This document shows, in pieces, positions 30,148 to 35,654 of a stretch of 35,654 nucleotides of DNA. The translations under genes and the position numbers were made by a program. How positions within the stretch are numbered: position 1 is the stretch's first letter; each line of letters starts with the position of its first letter. Origin of the DNA: a virus; the IMG/VR virus record IMGVR_UViG_3300043654_000076, positions 1-35,654 of that record. The stretch is one strand, 5' to 3'. The notes beneath the pieces are model-generated. The model ran no database searches. It had not been told where the DNA came from and saw only the letters and a list, made by a program, of their open reading frames with translations.

Positions 30148-32141
30148 TTCCGGTACCTCTCGCAGGCGAAGCACTCCGCCTTCAGCGGCAGGCCCTCGGC
30201 CCAGGCTGGCACCACCGCCACCAGGCGCTCGAAGGCCCGCAGGTTGCCCTCCGGGTCAGAGCCGCCGCCGGGCCCACCGTCGGGCAGCTCTGACACCACC
30301 TCGTCGTGGACGGTGAGCACGACGGGGAAGCCGGCGTCGGCCACGCGGAGCATCGCCTCGGCGAGCAGGTCGCGGGAGGTGGCCTGCACCACGTTCTCGG
30401 TGATCTTGCCGCCGTAGGTGCGGACCATGCCCCAGGAGCCGCCGCGGTACTGGTCGCGGCCGAGGTACTGGACGTCGAGGCCGCCGGAGCCGTCGGACAC
30501 CAGCTCCGCGCGCTGGTAGTAGAGGCGCCGCCCGCTCGGCAGCTCCACCCAGGCGTGGGGCACGCGCCCGGCCGCGCCGACGCCCATCCGCACGGGCCCG
30601 ACCTCGACGCCGCGCTCGCAGCCCTCGCGCAGCACCCAGACCAGGCCGCGCCCGAGGAGCTCCCACAGCCGCACCACCTTCGGGAAGCGGCGACGGAAGG
30701 TGGACACCACGCGCTGCGCGAAGGCCTCGTCGACCTGCACGTCGGCCTTGACGTCGAGGTGCTCGGCGAACTTGCGCGCGCCGAGCTGGTAGCCGCAGCC
30801 GAGCACCGACTCCTTGCCGATGAAGCGCTCGAAGGGGTGCTCCTTCTTGGTCACCGGGCGCCCGTAGATCGCGCTGGCCATCTCGCAGTAGGGGTCCGCA
30901 CCGTCGCGGAACATCTGGGTGAGGTCGTCCTGGCCCGCCATCCAGGCGAGCGTGCGGCACTCGACCTGCGCGAAGTCGCCGACCAGGAGCGGCCCCAGGA
31001 TGAACCCGCGGAGCATGCCCGAGAGGGTGGCCAGGACGTCGTCGTGGACCAGCTCGAGGGCGCCCGAGCGCAGCTCCCCGAAGGCGGCGTCGGTGCCCTC
31101 GCCGAGGCCGCGGGGGAAGTTGTGTGGCTGCACCCCGCCGGCCGACCAGCGCGCCGTGCGCTCCGCACCGCAGTAGACCATCGAGCCCCGCAGGCGCGCG
31201 TCGGTGTCCGAGGTGCGGTTCAGGAAGGCCTCGAGCTTCTTGACGCTGCTCTTGGCCACCCGCTGGCGCACCTCGAGCGCCTCGCGCTGCACCGGCGTCA
31301 GGTCCGGCCGCTTGAGCGCGTCGCGCACGGTGGCCTTGTCGAGGCTCGACAGCCCCAGCACCTCGCGCGCCCGCGGGCTGCGGGGCCCGACCCCCACCAG
31401 CTCCTCAAAGCGCCGGTCGAGCGATCTGCCCGCCCTGGCCGACACCTCCAGCGCGGTGCCCAGCGCCGGCAGGTCCACCCGTAGGCCGCGCAGGTTCATG
31501 CGCGCGGTGAGCTCCCAGCGGCGGCGCTCCGCCGGCTCCAGCGGCGGCAGCGCGCGGTCGACCGCCGCCAGGGCGCGGACGTCGGCCAGGCAGTAGGCGT
31601 AGAGCCGCGCGAAGTCCTCCGGCTTCTTGGCCTCGGACCAGAACTCGCTGCGGTCCTCGCGTGAGGGCCGGCGGGGCCGCGCCAACTTCATCATCACGTG
31701 GGCCCCGTCCGCGGCCTTCTGCTCGTCGAGCGCCAGCGCGTCGCACAGGTCGTCAAGGGCCGGCGGCAGGCCCGCGCGGCGCGCCCTGGCCGCGGTGTCG
31801 TCCAGGCGCGAGAGCGGCACCTCGACGCCGAACTTGCGCAGGAGCACCGCGCGCTCCACCTCGGCGTTGTGGGCCACCACGCGCACGGAGGGGTCCGCGG
31901 CGAGCTCGAGGAAGCGGTCCTGCGAGGGCCCGCAGGCGGCGCCGAGCAGGTCGAGGCCGGCGGCGGTCGCCGCCTGCGGCATCCACAGGCGCGGCTCGCT
32001 CTCCGGCGCGCCGTCCGCCGCGAAGCGCCACCCGCAGCAGAGCACGCGCATGGTGGGGTCGGCCGCGCAGCGGTAGAGCCCGTACCTCCTGATGGAGAGT
32101 CGGGATTGCCATTCGAAGTCGAGGTAAAGCGTGCTCCCCAC
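30144..32141 (-). CDS. DNA polymerase, family A with 3'-5' exonuclease domain
   Basis: 665 residues, GTG directly after the upstream stop. Exonuclease: YLDFEW (Asp8, Glu10), AHNAEVERAVL (91-100), YCLADVRA (Asp187). Polymerase: motif A VGDFAQVECRTLAW (Asp389), finger region FIGKESVLGCGYQLGARKF (440-458), motif C TVHDEVVSE (His612, Asp613, Glu614). The phage-type PolA that goes with DUF2800/DUF2815 modules. Exo II has Glu-Val-Glu-Arg rather than an FD, as is common in this subgroup. Replicates the phage genome with the VirE protein. Confidence 0.93.
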   Translation of the reverse strand: MGSTLYLDFEWQSRLSIRRYGLYRCAADPTMRVLCCGWRFAADGAPESEPRLWMPQAATAAGLDLLGAACGPSQDRFLELAADPSVRVVAHNAEVERAVLLRKFGVEVPLSRLDDTAARARRAGLPPALDDLCDALALDEQKAADGAHVMMKLARPRRPSREDRSEFWSEAKKPEDFARLYAYCLADVRALAAVDRALPPLEPAERRRWELTARMNLRGLRVDLPALGTALEVSARAGRSLDRRFEELVGVGPRSPRAREVLGLSSLDKATVRDALKRPDLTPVQREALEVRQRVAKSSVKKLEAFLNRTSDTDARLRGSMVYCGAERTARWSAGGVQPHNFPRGLGEGTDAAFGELRSGALELVHDDVLATLSGMLRGFILGPLLVGDFAQVECRTLAWMAGQDDLTQMFRDGADPYCEMASAIYGRPVTKKEHPFERFIGKESVLGCGYQLGARKFAEHLDVKADVQVDEAFAQRVVSTFRRRFPKVVRLWELLGRGLVWVLREGCERGVEVGPVRMGVGAAGRVPHAWVELPSGRRLYYQRAELVSDGSGGLDVQYLGRDQYRGGSWGMVRTYGGKITENVVQATSRDLLAEAMLRVADAGFPVVLTVHDEVVSELPDGGPGGGSDPEGNLRAFERLVAVVPAWAEGLPLKAECFACERYRK

Positions 32142-32207
32142 TCAGGCCTCCGGCCTCGCCTGCACCAGCGCATCCTTCAGCATCGCCTGAGCCGTGCGCC
32201 TCTTCAT
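32142..32207 (-). CDS. 21-residue miniprotein
   Basis: MKRRTAQAMLKDALVQARPE-A, ATG overlapping the preceding stop (ATGA), GGAGGT 7 bases upstream, and stop directly before the polymerase GTG (TGAGTG). The basic helix could be a real micropeptide or simply a translational-coupling leader for the polymerase. Confidence 0.4.
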   Translation of the reverse strand: MKRRTAQAMLKDALVQARPEA

Positions 32208-32389
32208 GAGAGCAACCTCCACAGGTCCCACAGCAGCCCGACCAAGACGCCGACCCGCACCAAGTCGTGCGAGGCCAGCCAGAGTGCGGGGGTGCCGGGT
32301 AGTGGCAGCTTCCGGCTAGGCCGCTCGGCGACGTGCCTGCCGGCACCCCGAGCTACCGGCCCACCACCGCGTGGGCCCTGCTGGCTCAC
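32204..32389 (-). CDS. Small protein with C-terminal hydrophobic helix
   Basis: 61 residues, GTG overlapping the DUF2815 stop. Residues 1-33 are Gly/Arg/Pro-rich; the end (ALWLASHDLVRVGVLVGLLW) is a hydrophobic helix finishing DLWRLLS. Coupled on both sides by overlaps. Unknown; perhaps a membrane-binding early protein. Confidence 0.45.
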   Translation of the reverse strand: MSQQGPRGGGPVARGAGRHVAERPSRKLPLPGTPALWLASHDLVRVGVLVGLLWDLWRLLS

Positions 32390-32997
32390 AAGAGGTCGGC
32401 GGCCCCGACTCCCCCCACTGCAGCCCGCTCCTGCTCGCGGAACTCCGCGAAGTCCTCCTCGGGCGGCTTGCGCCCATCCATCCGCGGGCCCTTCTCCACC
32501 GCCTGCAGGTTGTTCAGGCCGATGGCCACGCCGCGGTTGCCCGCCTTGTTGAAGGCGAAGAGCGCCACCGTCGCGCGGAAGGTGCAGCCGGAGTAGGCCT
32601 CCGCCTCCTCGAAGATGGGTTGGACCTTGGCGTCCACCAGGCCCGGCTTGCGCTCGCTGGAGAGGTTGGCGAAGTAGCAGCCCTTGAACGCCGGGTCCTC
32701 GGGGCGCTCGACGTCGCCGTCGCGCAGCGGGTTCTTCAGCTTGCCGCGGCGGAGCAGGTCGACCACGTCGACCGCCTTGCCGTCGGCGTCCAGGCCGAAG
32801 GTGCCGCGGGCCACCGCGACGATGGCGTCCTGCAGCGGCTGCAGGCTGGCCTTCTCGGCCTTGGGCCAGACGAGGCAGATGCCGTACTTCTGCTTGGTGC
32901 CCGGCGGCGAGCCCTCCGGCGGGTCCCTCGGCTTGAAAATGAAGGCGTAGGTGCCGAGGGTGGGGCCGAGGGTGAGCTTCTTGACGGTCTTTGCCAT
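32386..32997 (-). CDS. DUF2815 ssDNA-binding protein
   Basis: 203 residues; ATG at 32997 after CAGGGAGA. The longer upstream in-frame sequence is rejected because it is promoter DNA. MAKTVKKLTLGPTLGTYAFI at the start, YGICLVWPKAEKASLQPLQD, and the hallmark EAYSGCTFRATVALFAFN followed by GNRGVAIGLNNLQAVEKG are DUF2815. The family has a T7 gp2.5-like OB fold and occurs with DUF2800 and PolA. Coats single-stranded DNA at the fork. Confidence 0.88.
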   Translation of the reverse strand: MAKTVKKLTLGPTLGTYAFIFKPRDPPEGSPPGTKQKYGICLVWPKAEKASLQPLQDAIVAVARGTFGLDADGKAVDVVDLLRRGKLKNPLRDGDVERPEDPAFKGCYFANLSSERKPGLVDAKVQPIFEEAEAYSGCTFRATVALFAFNKAGNRGVAIGLNNLQAVEKGPRMDGRKPPEEDFAEFREQERAAVGGVGAADLL

Positions 32998-33040
32998 TGT
33001 TTGTCTCCCTGTCAGTTTGACTGCTTGTACTGCGATTCCG

Positions 33041-33069
33041 GTTCTACTTCTCCAGCTCCCGGTTGTCAA
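33041..33069 (-). promoter_or_regulatory. Sigma-70-type promoter before DUF2815 operon
   Basis: Minus strand: TTGACA (33064-33069, perfect -35), 17-base spacer, TAGAAC (33041-33046, 4/6 -10). It lies in the 136-base gap after the DUF2800 gene, which shows no coding sequence. Transcription would start near 33034 and read DUF2815, polymerase and downstream genes. Confidence 0.65.
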
Positions 33070-33074
33070 ACCGG
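33059..33074. promoter_or_regulatory. Palindromic operator over the -35
   Basis: CCGGTT-TGAC-AACCGG (minus strand), a perfect 6-bp inverted repeat with a 4-base centre covering the -35 box. A second small inverted repeat, GTCA-GTT-TGAC, lies downstream at 33011-33021. Likely a repressor or activator site, but the regulator is unknown. Confidence 0.5.
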
Positions 33075-33133
33075 CGACGGCGCCCACAGGTATAGTTTGT
33101 TCTTCACCGTGCGGTCCACCACCACCACCATAG

Positions 33134-34327
33134 TCACCCATTGACTGGCTCGAAGTCGCCCGCGATCGCCCTGCGGCGGTCCTCGGCGGGCGCGGCGACC
33201 GGCTCGCCCTGCGGCTTGGTCCACCACGGCTCGAGCTTCTCCGCCGGCACGAGCTTCTCCGCCTGGGCCGGCGTCATCAGCTTGGCCGGCGGGCGTGGCT
33301 CCCTGACGCCGAGGTCGCGCAGGAGCTGCTCGGCCACCTGCTCGTCGAGCCACTGGCGGTGCTTGGTCCCCCGCACGAGCTTCAACCCCGGCACGCTCTG
33401 GCCGAGCACCAGGAGCGCGGTGGCGTGCGCCCTCGCCGACTTGAGGCCCCGCTCGATCATCGGCGCGGCCCGCACCAGCTCGCCGAGCTGCTCGCGCGTC
33501 AGCCGCTGCGGGTCGAGGAACTCGCGGCGCGCCAGCTCCAGGCCGCGCCGCTGCAGCGCCGGGCACACCGCGGCGGCCCGGCAAAACTGGCAGCCCTCCT
33601 CGGTGGGCACCAGTGGGGCGTCGGGCGCCAGCGCCGCCCGCACCAGCGGGGCCAGGCGCGTCCGCGCGTCTTCGAGCTCGCGCGCCTCGAGCACGCACTC
33701 CTTCACCGGCGCGGCCGAGCGCGGCTGCAGCACCGCCAGGCGGTAGCGGTCGTGGGCCCAGCCGTAGAGGTTGGCCGCGCCGATCGCGTAGAGCAGGAGC
33801 TGCTCGTTGCGCTCCACCGGTACCTCGGCCTCGCCGAAGAGGTCGACGGGCTCCGCGCCGTCCCACTCCAGCTCCACCTCCCAGTGGCCGAACTTGGCGT
33901 CCGCGACCAGGAGCTCGCGCCCCGCCGGGTCGGACACCAGCACGTCCGCCGTGCCCCACAGGTCGTCGGGGCAGCCGAAGGCGCGGCCGACGTGGACGCG
34001 CTCCTCGGAGTAGAGGGTGGAGCTGGGGTGGTCCACGAGGTAGCCCCTGACCCACCGGGCCACCTGCGCGACGTGGTCGACCATCTCCTGGTCCACCTCG
34101 ATCTCGACCGCTCGATCAGCCGCCTCGTCGACCACCGGCAGCCTGCTACCTGCGGCGATGCGATCACCGGTGCGCAGGGAGAAGGACAACATCGAGTGGC
34201 ACGCCGTGCCCCGGTCGGCGTGCGCCCCGCCGGAGTCCACCACGGTGGCGGACAGGCGGACGCTGCCGGGGCAGACCGTCCACCGCGAGGCGGCGGACGG
34301 CTGCAGGATGGCGTGGGAGGCCCTCAC
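33134..34327 (-). CDS. DUF2800 Cas4/RecB-like nuclease
   Basis: 397 residues, GTG overlapping the preceding stop. N-terminus MRASHAILQPSAASRWTVCP is the family signature. Nuclease motifs: His44 (GTACHSML), GTADVLV (Asp128), LLVADAKFG (Asp143, Lys145) and QLLLYAIG (Gln176...Tyr180), the PD-(D/E)xK RecB/Cas4 set. Cys19, Cys246, Cys249 and Cys255 (CQFCRAAAVC) match the 1+3 cysteine layout of Cas4/AddB iron-sulfur nucleases. Probably a recombination exonuclease working with DUF2815. Confidence 0.87.
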   Translation of the reverse strand: MRASHAILQPSAASRWTVCPGSVRLSATVVDSGGAHADRGTACHSMLSFSLRTGDRIAAGSRLPVVDEAADRAVEIEVDQEMVDHVAQVARWVRGYLVDHPSSTLYSEERVHVGRAFGCPDDLWGTADVLVSDPAGRELLVADAKFGHWEVELEWDGAEPVDLFGEAEVPVERNEQLLLYAIGAANLYGWAHDRYRLAVLQPRSAAPVKECVLEARELEDARTRLAPLVRAALAPDAPLVPTEEGCQFCRAAAVCPALQRRGLELARREFLDPQRLTREQLGELVRAAPMIERGLKSARAHATALLVLGQSVPGLKLVRGTKHRQWLDEQVAEQLLRDLGVREPRPPAKLMTPAQAEKLVPAEKLEPWWTKPQGEPVAAPAEDRRRAIAGDFEPVNG

Positions 34328-34797
34328 CGGAGCACCTCGAGCAGGACATCGCGCAGCGCCTGCGCCAGCTTGTCGTCGCCAGCAAGGAACGCGGCGATCG
34401 CCTTCTCGCGGAGCGCATCCACCGCGCTCGTGCTCGCGATCGCCTTCGCCGGGCTCTTGCGCTTGCCCCCACTTCTGCATTTTGAGTGAGCGTCCGACTT
34501 GCAATCGGAGCGCATCGATTTGTCGCAAATAACGCAATTACGTTTCTCGGTTTCGGCCACGACGGACCTCCCTTGTGCGTGTGCGGCGGCCAGGTCTCGC
34601 CAGAATCGGCGGTCGCCAGCGCCGTCGGTGGAGTCGCCCCACACGTGCGACCAGCGCTTGCGGACGGTGTGCGGCTCGTCGCCACGAGCGAGCGCAGCGG
34701 CGATCACCTCGCGGCGCCACTCGGGCGTGTGCTCGTCGCCGCACTCGGTGCACAGCTCCCCGAGCGGCAAGATGGCGTGGGAGGCCGTCCCGATCAC
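34324..34797 (-). CDS. Cys-rich protein with a DUF2800-like start
   Basis: 157 residues from GTG at 34797, overlapping the previous stop; a second GTG at 34806 is possible. First ten residues (IGTASHAIL) repeat the start of DUF2800 (RASHAILQ), and the DNA matches over 20 bases. The body is unlike DUF2800: CTECGDEHTPEWRREVIAAA (Cys16, Cys19), HTVRKRWSHVW, and a second knuckle CVICDKSMRSDCKSDAHSKC (Cys88, 91, 99, 107). Zinc-binding or HNH-like function possible, not shown. Bases 34440-34560 are notably AT-rich, suggesting transfer. Confidence 0.7.
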   Translation of the reverse strand: MIGTASHAILPLGELCTECGDEHTPEWRREVIAAALARGDEPHTVRKRWSHVWGDSTDGAGDRRFWRDLAAAHAQGRSVVAETEKRNCVICDKSMRSDCKSDAHSKCRSGGKRKSPAKAIASTSAVDALREKAIAAFLAGDDKLAQALRDVLLEVLR

Positions 34798-35423
34798 GCG
34801 GCGCACTCCCCGACGAACGCGGCGAGCTGCGGGAGCGGCACCTCGGAGAGGCGCGCGGCTTTGTACTTCGCCAGGAGCGCCACCCCGGCATCGCGCCCTT
34901 TGGCCTGCACAAGGCGCAGGAAGGCGGTCTTGGCCTGCTCGGGGGTGACATCAGTCACCGTGACAGGCGCAGGAGCAGCCGGCGTACCGGAAGCCCCAGC
35001 AGCAATCGCAGGGGCTGCGCTGGCCCCCTGCTGCGGCGGCGCCGAAACCACCTCGGGGGCCGCACTGGGGGCAGTGGAGTTCGCCGCGGACGAGGCGGCC
35101 GGAGCAGCGGGGGCAGCGCTCGGCGAGGAAGGGCCCGCGGCCTGGGGGGCCTCCTTGGGCGCGCGGGGCTTGGCCGGGGCCTTCGCCGCCAGCGTCACCA
35201 GCACCTCGGTGAGCAGCTTCTGCCCTTCGGCCTGCAGCTTCACCTGAGCCAGGATGTCGGTGAGCACCGAGAGCACGGAGTCGAAGTCGATGCTCGGGGT
35301 GCGGACGTTCCTGGCCTCCTCAAGGATGTCGTCCCGCTTGGCCAGCTCCTCCTGCAGCTCGCGCGTGCTCCACTCGTGCAGTGCCAGCTTCACCTCGGTC
35401 GTCGACCTGCTCACCTTCGTCAT
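34794..35423 (-). CDS. Early protein with linker-joined terminal domains
   Basis: 209 residues; ATG at 35423 after GAGGAG-TTTAAAA, preferred to the longer in-frame extension. Residues 1-70 are helical (STRELQEELAKRDDILEEAR; SVLTDILAQVKLQAEGQKLL), 75-150 is an Ala/Pro/Ser linker, 152-209 a compact helical domain (TPEQAKTAFLRLVQAKGRDA; LLAKYKAARLSEVPLPQLAA). The last domain resembles one seen at the C-terminus of various phage early DNA-binding proteins. Exact role unknown. Confidence 0.7.
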   Translation of the reverse strand: MTKVSRSTTEVKLALHEWSTRELQEELAKRDDILEEARNVRTPSIDFDSVLSVLTDILAQVKLQAEGQKLLTEVLVTLAAKAPAKPRAPKEAPQAAGPSSPSAAPAAPAASSAANSTAPSAAPEVVSAPPQQGASAAPAIAAGASGTPAAPAPVTVTDVTPEQAKTAFLRLVQAKGRDAGVALLAKYKAARLSEVPLPQLAAFVGECAA

Positions 35424-35424
35424 T

Positions 35425-35431
35425 TTTAAAC
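35425..35431 (-). promoter_or_regulatory. TTTAAAA element in SD-to-start spacer
   Basis: Minus strand GAGGAG, TTTAAAA, ATG: same layout as at 7424 and 13292 but on the early strand, with the A-run again toward the start codon. Confidence 0.6.
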
Positions 35432-35467
35432 TCCTCTCAAAGCCCGGGTAGAATTTCTGCATCTCGT

Positions 35468-35654
35468 TCACGGTGACACCGGCGCAGCCGCCAGCAGCTC
35501 GACCAGCTTGTCGGCCATCCTGCCCCACGCCGCCGCCTCCGCCGCCACCCGCGCCACCCGCGCCGCCTCCGCCTCCGCCTCCGCCTCCGCCGCCGCCGCC
35601 TCCGCCGCCGCCGCCGCCTCCTCCGCCGCCCGCGCCGCCCGCGCCGCCGCCACC
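35468..35654 (-). CDS. Alanine-rich protein, C-terminal part
   Basis: The frame is open to the window edge, so the gene starts beyond it; 61 residues visible. An Ala/Glu/Arg helical repeat (AAARAARAAEEAAAAAEAAA ...) leads to AWGRMADKLVELLAAAP. Proteins with A-A-x-A-rich helices ending in a '(W)xxMADKLVELL' motif are common in high-GC phages and bacteria. The Ala part is encoded by simple repeats. The function cannot be judged from the fragment. Confidence 0.5.
   Translation of the reverse strand, partial: VAAARAARAAEEAAAAAEAAAAEAEAEAEAARVARVAAEAAAWGRMADKLVELLAAAPVSP
35529..35654. repeat. CCGCCT/CCGCCA/CCGCGC simple repeat
   Basis: Plus strand is almost only CCGCC-type 6- to 9-base units (CCGCCT, CCGCCA, CCCGCG). 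It encodes the Ala/Glu helix on the minus strand and could vary in copy number. Confidence 0.75.

Larger units (their letters stand above)
95..35430. repeat. Dispersed TTTAAA element family (15 copies)
   Basis: First bases of the copies: 95, 2186, 3644, 5662, 7424, 10937, 13292, 15218, 17104, 19269, 23676, 24778 (plus-strand genes) and 27412, 30030, 35425 (minus-strand genes). Read in the direction of transcription, 12 of 15 are followed by A (TTTAAAA). Nine are within about 25 bases of a gene start, six lie inside genes. The entry covers the span from first to last copy; the bases between are not part of it. Confidence 0.7.

Noticed and set aside
32998-33141. N-terminal extension of DUF2815 up to 33141
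   Set aside because: It translates promoter/operator DNA; the family start motif and an SD lie at 32997.
34328-34537. Longer DUF2800 start at 34537
   Set aside because: The extension runs through the Cys-rich gene in another frame and the family begins at ASHAILQPSAASRW.
1-35654. tRNA genes, insertion sequences, CRISPR arrays, integrase or attachment site
   Set aside because: None were recognisable by eye on either strand; a tRNA scan would be needed to exclude degenerate ones.

Overview
The window is a GC-rich (by eye near 68-70%) double-stranded DNA phage genome segment, almost gap-free and with many GTG/TTG starts that overlap the preceding stop codon (GTGA, TTGA, ATGA). The virion genes (P22-type portal, short-tail adaptor and nozzle proteins, ejection proteins, no tape measure and no sheath) indicate a short-tailed podophage. 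A lipobox/transmembrane spanin-like protein and the codon composition point to a high-GC Gram-negative host, perhaps a proteobacterium or myxobacterium. The host cannot be named from sequence alone. No integrase, repressor, tRNA or CRISPR array is visible.

Left/late arm, plus strand, 1-26342: the 3' part of a PriCT-2/VirE-type primase-helicase. Then a 253-base junction with inverted repeats and a fragment of a dATP/dGTP diphosphohydrolase-N (DUF5664) gene. Then terminase small subunit, several tiny membrane or zinc-ribbon proteins, terminase large subunit, portal, a 717-residue virion protein, and a lysis cassette (u-spanin-like, holin-like, Tlde1/L,D-transpeptidase-fold endolysin). Then scaffold, major capsid protein, a decoration-like protein, head protein, tail adaptor, tail nozzle, GNAT-like protein, an S74-chaperone-tipped protein, three ejection-type proteins, two fibre proteins, a second holin-like protein and two exported beta-rich proteins.

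Right/early arm, minus strand, 35654-26290, read right to left: an alanine-rich protein (cut by the window), a 209-residue protein, a 157-residue Cys-rich protein, a DUF2800 Cas4-like nuclease, and a promoter/operator. Then a DUF2815 ssDNA-binding protein, two small ORFs, a family A DNA polymerase, five small genes including a VRR-NUC nuclease, a SNF2-type helicase, a second promoter, an SprT-like metalloprotease and two small genes. With the VirE protein this is a self-contained DNA replication and recombination set. The arms converge and overlap by 53 bp near 26.3 kb.

The most unusual signal is not a gene. The palindrome TTTAAA occurs 15 times, where about 0.6 would be expected at this GC content. 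It sits often directly in the Shine-Dalgarno-to-start spacer, and otherwise inside genes at the cost of rare TTT/TTA/AAA codons. Other points of interest are the lysis cassette, the repeat cluster beside the primase, a carbohydrate-binding-like module shared by two virion proteins, and a duplicated gene start around a foreign-looking Cys-rich gene.
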